NCBI GenBank assembly: GCA_965249005.1
Contig: CBDFLD010000021.1
Span: 310,001 to 374,000 of the forward strand
Reading direction: 5' to 3'
Origin: CBDFLD01 sp965249005
GTDB taxonomy: Bacteria > Acidobacteriota > UBA6911
DNA: 64,000 nt
The notes beneath the pieces are model-generated. The model did no database searches. It was not told the DNA's origin and was given only the letters and a program-made list of their open reading frames with translations. Shown here piece by piece: positions 45,239 through 54,230 of this stretch. Position numbers and translations under genes: made by a program. Position 1 is the first letter of the stretch. Each line of letters starts with the position of its first letter.

Positions 45239-47023
45239 GTGTCTCTCGATCCAAATCCTGAATCAGACCTCACGAATCGGATGCGTGTGGTCTTGGTGGC
45301 CGCTCTACTGTCGGTCATAGCCCTTCTCTACGTCTATACCGGGTTGTTCAAGGCCATCGGCGACGATGGAGACGCGCTTTACTCGAGCGTGGCCCGAGTG
45401 ATGGCGGAGAGCGGCGACTGGGTCACACCGTATTCGAACGGAGTGCGTTTCTTCGACAAGCCCCCACTGATGTACTGGCTCATGGGGATTTCCTATGCCG
45501 CGGCTGGGCCGAGTGAGTTCTCCGTGAGGATACCGTCGTTTTTGGCGGTCATCGGAACGACTTGGCTCGTCTATTTGCTGGGATCACGCTTGTCTGGTCC
45601 CAGCGGCGGGCTGGCCAGCGGCGCCGGATTCGCGCTTTGTCTGGGTACGTTCTTCTTTACTCGTGAAGTTTTCCCCGACGTATATTTTGTGTTCTTTCTC
45701 ACGCTTTCGGTTTTTGCTTTCCAGAAGTGGTTCGAAGACGAAGCGAGCCCGCTCATCCCCGCCCTTGTGTTCTATGCGTCGCTTGCAGGTGCGGCATTGT
45801 CAAAGGGACTGATCGGGATTGTTTTTCCCTGTGCAATCGTCTTTCTATTTTTTCTGGTAACGAAAGAGTGGGGCCGACTACGGCGAGCCCATTGGTTGGC
45901 TGGCACGTCCGTCTTCTTGTTGCTGGCAGCTCCCTGGCACCTCCTCATGGCCTGGCGTCATGAGAAGTTTCTATGGCTGTACTTCGTCAATGAACATTTT
46001 CTCCGCTTCCTGGGAAAGCGAGAGCCCTACGACTACATCTCGATTGCGTTGCCGGTTTTTTGGGCGTTGATCTTGGTGTGGCTGTTTCCCTGGAGCGCAT
46101 TCTTGCCTGCGGTCCGGCATCTGCTCATGGGGAACAAGGGAGATTCCGAGCGGCACGCCATCGGAGTACTCATGCTGGTTTGGAGCGCTTTCGTGCTGGT
46201 CTTTTTCACACTATCGGCCCGGCTCGAGCACTATGCCTTTCCACTGCTGCCTCCACTGGCTGTGCTCGTCGGTGCTGCTCTGTTTTCCCGCGCTCGCGAG
46301 GCGGCACAAACTGGTGCCGTCTTGAATCAGAGTCTGTCGCGATGTTTTGGGTTTCTCGCCCTCATGGGACCATTGCTGTCTGCCGGACTCGCTATTGCGC
46401 TTGTATGGTTGGCGCAGACGACAGCCGATCCGGATCTGGGCAGTGCGCGGCTGCGAGCGTACCCGAATCTGTTTGGTCCCATACTGGACCTGCCTCGGGA
46501 GACTGTGCGGGCGTTTCTTGGACCGCTGGTTCCGACTATTATCGGTCTGACCGTGGGGACAGCCGGGGCATGGTGGCTGAATCGGAAAGGGCGGCGACCG
46601 GCTGCAGTTGTGCTCCTCTGCATCATGCCGGTGACATTCATGCTGGCGGCAGATCAAAGCATACGGATATGTGAGGACATTCTATCTTCGAAGCATTTTG
46701 GAGTGGAGTTGGCCCGTCTCTATCAACCCGGGGACTCACTCGTTGTGGTGGGAGATTTCGAAACAGCCAATTCCGTGAACTTCTACTCTCCGACACCACT
46801 GCTGGTTTATCAAGGCACAGCGGCGCTGATTGAAATAGGAAGCCGTTACCCGGATGCTCCAGAGGTCGTGATTTCAGCCACCCGGCTGCAGCAACGATGG
46901 AACGGTGCGGACCGGACTTTCCTGCTGGTTCCTGATAGCGAAGTAGAAAAGCTTCCCATCGATCCCGAGTTCATCCTGATTCGGGCTGCCGGCCGCACCC
47001 TCTACTGCAACCAAGCCACGTAA
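45239..47023 (+). CDS. GT39-family glycosyltransferase (ArnT/PMT-like)
   Basis: The start is GTG 45239, with ATG 45281 (MRVVLVAALL) as alternative; 594 residues. Around twelve membrane helices. The first periplasmic loop has DDGDALYSSVARVMAESGDW (acidic catalytic pair) and RFFDKPPLMYWL, the usual GT39/ArnT motifs. These enzymes use polyprenyl-phosphate sugars to glycosylate lipids or proteins in the periplasm. Neighbouring flippase-like gene 43993-45024 is divergent and may share a regulatory region, in which I see no clear operator. Confidence 0.85.
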   Translation: MSLDPNPESDLTNRMRVVLVAALLSVIALLYVYTGLFKAIGDDGDALYSSVARVMAESGDWVTPYSNGVRFFDKPPLMYWLMGISYAAAGPSEFSVRIPSFLAVIGTTWLVYLLGSRLSGPSGGLASGAGFALCLGTFFFTREVFPDVYFVFFLTLSVFAFQKWFEDEASPLIPALVFYASLAGAALSKGLIGIVFPCAIVFLFFLVTKEWGRLRRAHWLAGTSVFLLLAAPWHLLMAWRHEKFLWLYFVNEHFLRFLGKREPYDYISIALPVFWALILVWLFPWSAFLPAVRHLLMGNKGDSERHAIGVLMLVWSAFVLVFFTLSARLEHYAFPLLPPLAVLVGAALFSRAREAAQTGAVLNQSLSRCFGFLALMGPLLSAGLAIALVWLAQTTADPDLGSARLRAYPNLFGPILDLPRETVRAFLGPLVPTIIGLTVGTAGAWWLNRKGRRPAAVVLLCIMPVTFMLAADQSIRICEDILSSKHFGVELARLYQPGDSLVVVGDFETANSVNFYSPTPLLVYQGTAALIEIGSRYPDAPEVVISATRLQQRWNGADRTFLLVPDSEVEKLPIDPEFILIRAAGRTLYCNQAT

Positions 47024-47299
47024 AGAAAGAGTGCCTCGGGCGCGTAGCCTGCCGGGCCGCGGACAGTCATCCGCTCATTGAAAGAATGCTGGATCCTGGC
47101 AGGTAGGGAAAATTTTCCCCGGGAGACGCCGGCGGCATTCACCGGGAAGTGACAGCCCCCGTGCCCGGAAAGTAACAAGATATCAGCGAGATAGGAAAGG
47201 ATCGGCAGAGAGGTCTTTGCGATTGGAATGACTCTTGCATTACCGAGCGACGGGAGCGGTTGAGGAGATCGACACACAACGTTTCGTGGAGGGGAATCG
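47024..47299. other. Spacer before the lipoprotein gene
   Basis: These 276 bases contain no supportable frame. Short complementary GC-rich stretches (CCCCGGGAGACGCCGG and neighbouring CCGGG) could fold, but no terminator with a T-run is visible. Confidence 0.35.
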
Positions 47300-47904
47300 A
47301 TGAACAGGTCAAGAGCATATGTCCGCGGTGGCGGGATGGTTCTTTTTATCTCGTTACTATCACTTTGTCTTGGAGGCTGCACGGGTCCGGAAGCGTCGGC
47401 CGAAGGGGTGAACGCAGAAAACCAGAAGCCGGCGGCCGGGTCCCTGGTCAAAAAAGTAAAGCGGGCCTTCGTGGTGCCCAAGTATGAGATCGCCACAGGT
47501 ACGCCGCTTGCGGTTCGACTGAATCATTCCATTAGCTCCGAGTCCAACGCGGCCGGAGACGAGTTCACTGCGACCCTCGATGAATCGCTGAACTCGGAGG
47601 GACGCACGCTTGCGCCCGAAGGTTCGCAAGTCATTGGCAGACTGACCGAGGTCCAGGACGCGGGGAAGATGAAAGGCCGCGCGCGCATGACCCTGGTGCT
47701 CCATACGCTGGAGGTCGGCAACAAGAGCTATTCGATCGAGACCCGCCCGATCAGCTTCAAGGCCAAGGCAACTAAAAAGAAGGACGCCACCAAGATCGGC
47801 GCCGGTGCCGGTGTCGGCGCCCTGATAGGCGCTCTGGCCGGGGGCAAAAAAGGTGCCGCCATCGGGGCGGGCGTGGGTGCCGGCGCAGGGACGGGCGTCG
47901 TGCT
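47300..47904 (+). pseudogene. Glycine-zipper lipoprotein gene, 5' part (interrupted by IS21 copy 2)
   Basis: ATG 47300 opens a lipoprotein signal (GGMVLFISLLSLCLGGCTGP, lipobox LGGC). The mature part has a beta domain (GTPLAVRLNHSISSESNAAGD, EGSQVIGRLTEV) and a glycine-zipper segment (GAGAGVGALIGALAGGKKGA) suited to membrane or oligomer contacts. The frame runs into the IS at GTGVV. Joining across the 7-bp duplication TCGTGCT (47898-47904 and 51189-51195) gives GVVLATKGEKVAFGGETQF and the stop at 51293-51295, a full protein of about 236 residues. Confidence 0.88.
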
Positions 47905-48117
47905 TGTTACTGATCGCTTAAAACCGCACTTTTCTGAACAAACGCCGAGATAACAAGCCTCAACATCATCGGCGCCGTAGGCGCCTCCTCAAGTTTTTCT
48001 CAATAGGTTATGCTGTTTTCGGGTGTGGAAGAGGACCCCGACCGCCATTAACAATCGGGGTCCGTTGGCGGCTCTCTTTGGAAGAGCTACCAAACCATCA
48101 GATGTTCGTAGCCTGCC

Positions 48118-48582
48118 ATGATTTGTGGCCGTTGTCCAGTTTCCACCCCTGGGAATGGGATGACGGTCACCTCCGAAGTTACCTTTCGTCAAGGGTTTTG
48201 CCGAGCTGACGGCTGCGGGGCGCTTTTCTGGATCTGTCGCTGCTGTGACCGTGGACAGCAGTACTGCAGTTGTCGCTGTCGTAGCAAAGCGCGCCGGAAG
48301 CAACGTCGCAAGGCCAATCGCCTGCATCAACAAAGCCCCGAAGGAAGATTGGATCACAGAGACCGTCAGCGAGCGTACCGGCGTCGACGAGCCATGGCCC
48401 GCGTGACGGATCCAGGTAGCCGAAGCGAGCTTCGTTCTGGCAGGATCGCTGCGCGCGAAGCGCAAGTACAACGTGATGAGAAAGTTCAAACACACACCAC
48501 ATCTACGATTTCCGGCCCTATCACCTGCATGGTTTGCGGTCGAGCGGGCCAGCTCATCGATGTGTTTCATGGATGGAGATGA
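48118..48582 (+). CDS. Cys-rich accessory protein of IS21, copy 2
   Basis: Same 154-residue Cys-rich basic protein as at 22267, with Ser instead of Pro at residue 9 (RCPVSTPG). A clustered cysteine region (GALFWICRCCDRGQQYCSCR) and an Arg-rich C-terminal half suggest a small nucleic-acid-binding protein; the role in transposition is not known. It ends 3 bases before istA. Confidence 0.6.
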   Translation: MICGRCPVSTPGNGMTVTSEVTFRQGFCRADGCGALFWICRCCDRGQQYCSCRCRSKARRKQRRKANRLHQQSPEGRLDHRDRQRAYRRRRAMARVTDPGSRSELRSGRIAAREAQVQRDEKVQTHTTSTISGPITCMVCGRAGQLIDVFHGWR

Positions 48583-48585
48583 AAC

Positions 48586-50070
48586 ATGATTGCAGCCGAG
48601 ACCGTGGCACACATCCGTCGCTTGTTCTATGCCGAGCATTGGAAGATTGGAACCATCGCGCAAGAACTGGGACTTCACCGGGATACGGTACGAACCGCCC
48701 TGCAAACCGATCGATTCAATCGAGCCAAGATCCTTCGTCCCAGTCTCACGGATCCCTACATCGACTTTATCAAGGAGACTTTGGAGAAGTATCCGCGCCT
48801 ACGAACGACTCGTATCTATGAGATGATTCGGGATCGAGGCTATACCGGCAGTGTCGTGATACTCCGGAGAGTCGTCGCCCGTCTCCGCCCTGTTCACCGA
48901 GAAGCCTTCTTACGGCTGCGAACATTTCCTGGCGAGCAGGGCCAAGTCGATTGGGCACATTTTGGAGCCGTTGCAATCGGCCGTGCCCGTCGTCGGTTGT
49001 CCTGCTTCGTTCTTACACTTTCTTATTCCCGAGCCCTATATCTGGAGTTCTTCTTCGATCAAACCCTGGAGAACTTCTTGCGCGGTCACGTCCGGGCCTT
49101 CGACTCATGGTCGGGCTGCCCTCGTGTCATATTAAGCGACAATCTGAAGTCGGCCGTGCTGGAACGCCACGGCGATGCCGTGCACTTTCATCCTCGGCTG
49201 ATTGAGCTTTGTGCTCACTATCATTTTGCCACTCGCCCGTGCCAAGTGGCCCGTGGCAATCAGAAAGGGCGTGTCGAAAGAACCATCCAGTACATCCGAC
49301 ACTCTTTCTTTGCCGCACGCCGCTTCACCACCCTGGAGGACTTCAACCGTCAAGCGCTTCTGTGGCGCGACGAAATCGCTCATCGACGTCCCTGGCCCGG
49401 AGACCAGTCCCGCACCGTTGAGCAAATCTTCGAAGAAGAGGAAAAACCTCGATTGCTTCCACTGCCGGTGCATTCCTTCGATACCGATCTGGTGGTACCG
49501 GTTCGATCGCGCAAGACCATCTATATCCGTTTTGATCTCAACGACTACTCGATTCCACACACGGCCGTGGGTCGAGCACTCACTCTGGCAGCATCACAGG
49601 ACACTGTACGCATTCTCGATGGCGCAACCGAAATCGCCCGACACCGCCGCTCCTACAACCGCCATGACGCCGTCCTGGATCCGGCGCATCAAGAAGCACT
49701 GCTACAAGAGAAGCGCAAAGCCATCGGCGCTACTCCTGGAGGCCGTCTTGCTCAATCGGTACCTGAAAGCGAAGCCTTGATCGCGGCTGCCTTCCAGCGG
49801 GGAGAGTCCGGCGGCGGGCAAACCACTCAGCTATCTCAGCTCTTGGAGGATTATGGAGCCACGGAACTACAAGTCGCCGTTCGGGAAGCACTCCAGCGGC
49901 AGACGCCTCGGGCTTCTTCGGTTGCCTTCATTCTACAGAAACATCGCCGCTCCCAACAGCGTCGTCATCTACTACCTGTCGATCTGACTCGTCGTCCCGA
50001 TCTTGCCAACCTCAACGTCCAACCCCACAACTTGGAGGCCTACGATGACCTCTCCGACCGTGACGAATAA
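48586..50070 (+). CDS. istA: IS21-family transposase IstA, copy 2
   Basis: Identical in sequence to the IstA at 22735-24219: HTH near residues 19-39 and rve DDE core with QVDWAHFG, ILSDNLK and KGRVERT. Intact frame; overlaps istB by 26 bases. Confidence 0.94.
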   Translation: MIAAETVAHIRRLFYAEHWKIGTIAQELGLHRDTVRTALQTDRFNRAKILRPSLTDPYIDFIKETLEKYPRLRTTRIYEMIRDRGYTGSVVILRRVVARLRPVHREAFLRLRTFPGEQGQVDWAHFGAVAIGRARRRLSCFVLTLSYSRALYLEFFFDQTLENFLRGHVRAFDSWSGCPRVILSDNLKSAVLERHGDAVHFHPRLIELCAHYHFATRPCQVARGNQKGRVERTIQYIRHSFFAARRFTTLEDFNRQALLWRDEIAHRRPWPGDQSRTVEQIFEEEEKPRLLPLPVHSFDTDLVVPVRSRKTIYIRFDLNDYSIPHTAVGRALTLAASQDTVRILDGATEIARHRRSYNRHDAVLDPAHQEALLQEKRKAIGATPGGRLAQSVPESEALIAAAFQRGESGGGQTTQLSQLLEDYGATELQVAVREALQRQTPRASSVAFILQKHRRSQQRRHLLPVDLTRRPDLANLNVQPHNLEAYDDLSDRDE

Positions 50071-50818
50071 CCTTGCCACCCAACTCGCCGGCATCGGTCT
50101 GAATGCCACTTCTGAATCCCTGGAAGACTTCATCGCCCGGGCTACCAAGGGTCGTTGGAGTCCTCGTGTAATGCTCGAGGAGCTGTTGCAGGCCGAAGCT
50201 CGAGAGCGTGGCCGCCGCAGTCTCGAGCGCCGCCTGAAACGCTCCCGCATCGGCCGCTTCAAACCGCTGGCGGATTTCGATTGGAATTGGCCAAAGAAAA
50301 TCGATCGCCAGGTCATCGAACGCGCCCTCACTCTGGATTTCATCCCGGATGGTCGCAACTTTGTCCTACTCGGTGCCAACGGTCTGGGCAAGACCATGAT
50401 TACCAAAAACATTGCCCACGCTGCTGTGCTGGCCGGCTATTCCGTCCTGTTTCGTACGGCTGCCGACCTGATCGAAGATCTCCAATGTGATTCCCCGGAA
50501 CTCCGAAGAAGAAAGTTCCAATCCTACGCCCGCCCTCACCTTCTGTGCGTAGACGAAGTCGGGTATCTCTCCTATGACAACCATGCCGCGGATCTGCTGT
50601 ACGAAGTCGTCAACCGGCGCTATGAGCATCGATCCATCGTTATAAGTACAAATAGAGCCTTTCGAGAATGGAACGAGGTCTTTCCCAATGCCGCTTGCAT
50701 TGCCACGCTCTTGGATCGTCTCACTCACCATGCCGATGTGACCGTCATTGAAGGACGTAGCTATCGGATTCGAGAGAGCGAGCAGGAAGCCTCCGCGCGG
50801 AGGAAAAAGAAACGTTAG
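50045..50818 (+). CDS. istB: IS21 helper ATPase IstB, copy 2
   Basis: Identical to the IstB at 24194-24967; 257 residues from the MTSPTVTNN start, with GANGLGKT Walker A and CVDEVGYLSYD Walker B. Target-selection ATPase of the element. Confidence 0.93.
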   Translation: MTSPTVTNNLATQLAGIGLNATSESLEDFIARATKGRWSPRVMLEELLQAEARERGRRSLERRLKRSRIGRFKPLADFDWNWPKKIDRQVIERALTLDFIPDGRNFVLLGANGLGKTMITKNIAHAAVLAGYSVLFRTAADLIEDLQCDSPELRRRKFQSYARPHLLCVDEVGYLSYDNHAADLLYEVVNRRYEHRSIVISTNRAFREWNEVFPNAACIATLLDRLTHHADVTVIEGRSYRIRESEQEASARRKKKR

Positions 50819-50823
50819 AACCC

Positions 50824-51186
50824 GTGCCGTCCAATCGCATTCAATACGTAAAGATTGTTGTTGATCTCTACGCCCAGCTGCCTGAGACTCCACAACGGCC
50901 TCGTCGGCAAGACTATCAACTCGCTTATCAGCTCTATGATCGTCGGGTTCCGCTTTCGGTCATAGAATCGAGCTTACTCCTGACTTCCGCTCGTCGGTTA
51001 CTCCGTGATCCACAGGCACGCAGGCTATCGCCTATCCGGTCCCTGTATTACTTTCTCCCGGTCATTGAGGAATTACTTCAGAATCCTATCTCGGCAGACT
51101 ACGTGAGGTATCTTCGAATCAAACTGCGCCTGAAAACCTCTCTACCGGCGCCCGTTCAGAAAACTGCGGTTTCACGCGATCGCTAA
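50824..51186 (+). CDS. Second accessory protein of IS21, copy 2
   Basis: Identical to the 120-residue protein at 24973-25335. GTG start five bases after istB; helical block DYQLAYQLYDRRVPLSVIES. Ends within the right terminal repeat of the element. Function unknown. Confidence 0.6.
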   Translation: MPSNRIQYVKIVVDLYAQLPETPQRPRRQDYQLAYQLYDRRVPLSVIESSLLLTSARRLLRDPQARRLSPIRSLYYFLPVIEELLQNPISADYVRYLRIKLRLKTSLPAPVQKTAVSRDR

Positions 51187-51188
51187 CA

Positions 51189-51295
51189 TCGTGCTTGCCA
51201 CCAAGGGCGAAAAGGTGGCTTTTGGAGGCGAGACGCAATTCAGCTTCAAGCTGGCAGAACCCGTGAAACTCCCGGTAGTGAAAGAAACAACCTAG
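51189..51295 (+). pseudogene. Glycine-zipper lipoprotein gene, 3' part
   Basis: Continues the gene at 47300-47904: VLATKGEKVAFGGETQF, then SFKLAEPVKLPVVKETT and TAG at 51293-51295. It starts with the second copy of the TCGTGCT duplication. No separate start or ribosome site is present, so this piece is silent unless the IS excises precisely. Confidence 0.88.
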
Positions 51296-51479
51296 AAGTT
51301 ACTCCAGGTGTCTGGTCAAGAGCCGGAAGGATTTCGCCAAGCTGCTCGCATCAGTCCGGTGTTGCTCAACCGATGGGAAACGGGGGCCCGCAGGGCTGAA
51401 CCGAGACTTGGATTTGGGACGGGAGAAGATTGGGCGACAAGGGAGCTCTTCCCTGTCGCCCTGACCTACTTGAAAGAAA

Positions 51480-51556
51480 TGGTGCACCCGGCACGACTCG
51501 AACGTGCGACCTGCGGATTCGAAGTCCGACGCTCTATCCAACTGAGCTACGGGTGC
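51480..51556 (-). tRNA. tRNA-Arg (anticodon TCG)
   Basis: Minus strand: acceptor GCACCCG pairs with CGGGTGC, D-arm TAGCTCAGTTGG, anticodon loop CTTCGAA (anticodon TCG, reads CGA), T-arm CACGTTCGAGTCGTG, with CCA encoded at 51482-51480. The first anticodon-stem pair is a T-C mismatch, otherwise standard. An integrase fragment ends 14 bases from its 5' end. Confidence 0.93.
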
Positions 51557-51569
51557 AAATATCTTTATA

Positions 51570-51965
51570 TCAATATATTACAGCTGTTTTGTCTGCCCTG
51601 GAACATGGCCAAAATGGCTGACTGTGCCCGTAACATTGCCCGCAATTTCGTCTACCTTCCTGGCGGCCGAAGAGATCACCTTCGCTTACGATGTTGTAAC
51701 GCTCGAAAACGCTTCGCGTCTTATGGCCTGTCATCTGCATGGCAACTCTATCGGGCACGCCTGCCCGGATGAGGTTTCTCACGGCCGTATGTCTGAAGTC
51801 ATGGGGAATCTTCTCGGGTTGACCGGCCTTTTTACAAGCCGATCGCCAGCTGCGGCGAAAGTCCTTTATTTGTTTCCCATGACGATGAAAAACCCAGGGG
51901 CAGATTGTACCACGCTCTTGCTCTAGCACCGTCGTTTTCGCTCGTTGCTCTCGAAGAAGCATGGA
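51570..51965 (-). pseudogene. Tyrosine recombinase, C-terminal fragment next to tRNA-Arg
   Basis: About 130 residues: ICPWVFHRHGKQIKDFRRSW, PHDFRHTAVRNLIRAGV (HxxR), MTGHKTRSVFERYNIVSEGD (His and nucleophile Tyr). The N-terminal two thirds, including the first catalytic Arg, are missing and replaced by IS3 sequence from about 51965. Relic of an element integrated near the tRNA. Confidence 0.85.
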
Positions 51966-51979
51966 CTGCCCAGGATTTT

Positions 51980-52391
51980 CTAGACAGATTGTACCCTCTT
52001 GAAGTAGTCGGCTTCAAACTGCACAGGAGACACACCGCCGACATGGCTGTGTCTCCGTTTCGAATTGTAGAATAACTCGATGAAATCAAAAATGTCGGAC
52101 CGGGCATCGTCTTGGGTAGCGTAGATTCTCCTCCGGATCCGTTGTTTCTTCAGCGTCGAGAAGAAGCTCTCGGCCACGGCGTTATCCAGACATTGCCTCG
52201 ACGACTCATTGACGGTTCCAGCCCGTGTTCTTGGAGAAATGCCACGTAGTCATGACTCCCATACTGGCTCCCCTGATCGCTGTGGACAACGACAGTTGCA
52301 GCTGGTCGCCGACGCCAGACCGCTGATAGCAACGCCTGCATGACCAGATCTCGCTCCATCGTGGGTTGCATCGACCAACCCTGGTACGCTC
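51980..52391 (-). pseudogene. IS3-family transposase remnant
   Basis: The C-terminal part of an IS3-type OrfB, with rve core: VVVHSDQGSQYGSHDYVAFL (second Asp), SMSRRGNVWDNAVAESFFST (Glu) and YNSKRRHSHVGGVSPVQFE. A missing base near 52186 shifts the frame between GNVW and DNAVAES. The N-terminal half and OrfA are gone; the 5' side abuts the dispersed repeat at 52392. The stop is at 51980-51982. Confidence 0.85.
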
Positions 52392-52618
52392 ATTTTTTGA
52401 TCGGTTCTCAACGCAAACGGCGCTTACCGACGCGAGAAGGCAGGGGAGCTATTCAGCCCCGGCTTTCTCAACTCGAAAACACTGAAGCAAGCGCCATGAG
52501 AAAGCCTTTGACAAGTTGTTTGCTTTGGGGAGTGGGCTTGAACAGTTTCAATCTTAGTTCGGCAGACTCCCCAGCACACTACCTATTGAGCAGGCCAAGC
52601 CAAGCTTGGAGATCACAG
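52392..52618. repeat. Dispersed repeat, copy A
   Basis: About 227 bp closely similar to 58666-58887, from ATTTTTTGATCGG to GGAGATCACAG. Internal hairpin: GAGAAGGCAGGGG (from 52434) pairs with CCCCGGCTTTCTC (to about 52470) with one A-G mismatch. The GGGG/CCCC pair is GGG/CCC in copy B. Also holds GGGGAG/CTCCCC and the palindrome CCAAGCTTGG. No protein is convincingly encoded. Identity unknown. Confidence 0.75.
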
Positions 52619-52967
52619 TCCGTGTTTAAAGTTCAGGCGTGCTCTCCCCAAAAGGCGGACTTGGTTCGATCATGAATGTCTTCTTCCACCGTGTGGAAGA
52701 AGTAAGCCGCAGCCCGTATGACAGGAGCCTGATCTTGGGCCACCTCATGGCGCAATGGAATCCTTGACTAGGCGCTTATCGCACCATCCTTACCAACATG
52801 TTGGTCGTTATGAAACAATCCTGTTGATCCTGGCTCCTAAATCCCACGTCCCGCGGGGTTTCAAGGGGCGCAGCCCCTTCCCTGGCGAGTTCTGTTATCC
52901 GGCTATCTTGTCGGAATCTTCAGGGGAGTCAGGATCTGTCAGACGGCAGTTCCATTCGGGAAATCCT
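52619..52967. other. Region without a recognised gene
   Basis: An open frame starting at 52755 joins the methyltransferase-like gene but has no ribosome site and a composition unlike a protein. A small stem TTCTTCCACCGTGTGGAAGAA (52680-52700) is present. Nothing else is supported. Confidence 0.4.
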
Positions 52968-54209
52968 ATGAAGCAAACAAATACCAAACACCTGGGACGT
53001 TGGGGGATGCTTCTGGTTCTAGGGCTGGGCGCCTGCGAAGTGCTGATCATGATTAGCCCGTTCGCGGGATTCTTCTATGGAGGGATGCGCTTCGAGCCAC
53101 TCCTCGGCTCACTCTCTACGAGTAGCTGGACTGCCTGGTTGGACGGTTTCTTCCTAAACCATTCGGTAGTGACTACGTCGGCACTATTGGAATGGCAGCG
53201 CGTTATTGGAAGGATTCTTTTCTGCCTTGGTCTCTGGGGCTTCCTGATCTCGGCAGCACAGGTTTACGGCAACAAACTCCTGCGACGCGGCGTTGCCACC
53301 AGCCTGCTTTACCGGATTTCGCGACATCCCCAATATCTATGTCTGGGCATTGCAGGCTGGGGGCTGTTGACGATCTGGCCCCGGTTTCTCCTTCTCGGCT
53401 TCTGGGTCACGATGCTGTTCCTGTACGCGGCCTTGGCTCGCTTCGAGGAGCGCCGAATGACGGAGCGCTTTGGCGAGGATTATCAGCGTTACATGGAATC
53501 GCGTGGGGCTTTTCTTCCCGGTAGCCCCATTCGACGACTGTTCGAGAGCAGCTTCGGGCGGCTTCGTCCACGAACCTTCGGCTGGGCTGCAGCTTACCTT
53601 TCCTGTCTGATGCTGGCATTCCTGGGCGCAGGCGTATTGCGCAGCTACACTCGGAGCCACACCGTGATCGTCGAGAGGCCAAAAGATCAAGCAATGGTTA
53701 TTAGCGCCTGGCCCAAGTCGCCGGAATGGGTCTCCCCGATCATTGACGCCACCCTAAAAGACCCCAGGGTTCAGGAGCGGCTTGGGGAGTGTGTTCGCCG
53801 TCCGATCGTAGCCACCATTCTACCGGACCGATACGTGATGAAGGGGATGTACTATACGATGCCACCCAAGAAAGGCAAGCCGCGCTCACAGTCCTCCATC
53901 CTCTCTACGTTAAAGAGAATGGGTCAAATGGCCCTTGGCTTCCTGGTACCCATCAGCGGGGTGACCCTTCCGGCGAATTTCATGGGTGTCGATCCGAGCA
54001 CCAGCTCGGGCCCCGTTACGGTCGTGATCTCCAAGGCAGAGAAGCCCTTCAAGCCTGAGATCACTCTGGACGAAGTGTTAAACGCGAGCACACGATTGAC
54101 ACCGCTGGTTGTTGCGAACGTCCCTCCATCAGGTGGGGCGGTTGTGTCGGTGCAGGTTCCTTTGCCTCAGAATCGATGGGGACCTCAGGTTGTCATGCCG
54201 TTGTTCTAA
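52968..54209 (+). CDS. ICMT/PEMT-like membrane methyltransferase family protein
   Basis: ATG 52968 (MKQTNTKHLGRWGMLLVLGLG) is preferred over the long upstream frame; 413 residues. The first part has about five helices and the isoprenylcysteine methyltransferase-like signature: ISRHPQYLCLGIAGWGLL (about 112-129) and RFEERRMTERFGEDYQRYMESRG. After one more helix (AAYLSCLMLAFLGAGVL) comes a soluble C-terminal domain of about 180 residues unknown to me. The first half fits a SAM-dependent methyltransferase acting at the membrane; the fusion is uncommon. Confidence 0.72.
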   Translation: MKQTNTKHLGRWGMLLVLGLGACEVLIMISPFAGFFYGGMRFEPLLGSLSTSSWTAWLDGFFLNHSVVTTSALLEWQRVIGRILFCLGLWGFLISAAQVYGNKLLRRGVATSLLYRISRHPQYLCLGIAGWGLLTIWPRFLLLGFWVTMLFLYAALARFEERRMTERFGEDYQRYMESRGAFLPGSPIRRLFESSFGRLRPRTFGWAAAYLSCLMLAFLGAGVLRSYTRSHTVIVERPKDQAMVISAWPKSPEWVSPIIDATLKDPRVQERLGECVRRPIVATILPDRYVMKGMYYTMPPKKGKPRSQSSILSTLKRMGQMALGFLVPISGVTLPANFMGVDPSTSSGPVTVVISKAEKPFKPEITLDEVLNASTRLTPLVVANVPPSGGAVVSVQVPLPQNRWGPQVVMPLF

Positions 54210-54230
54210 ACTCGAAGAAGGAGACTCGAA

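Larger units (their letters stand above)
47905..51188 (+). mobile_element. IS21-family insertion sequence, copy 2
   Basis: The 3284-bp element has the same ends and four genes as copy 1, in the same orientation, and differs from it at one base that I can find (T at 48142 for C at 22291). It is flanked by the 7-bp direct repeat TCGTGCT and splits a lipoprotein gene, so it moved here recently. Confidence 0.95.

Noticed and set aside
48179..48502. Minus-strand frames inside both IS21 copies (also 22138-22854)
   Set aside because: They are antisense to the Cys-rich accessory gene, which has the better protein pattern and fits between the terminal repeat and istA.
51901..51995. 11-base direct repeat CAGATTGTACC in the integrase fragment and at the IS3 remnant end
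   Set aside because: It is coding sequence in both places (GTIC and GTIC-like codons) and too short to call a target duplication or recombination site.
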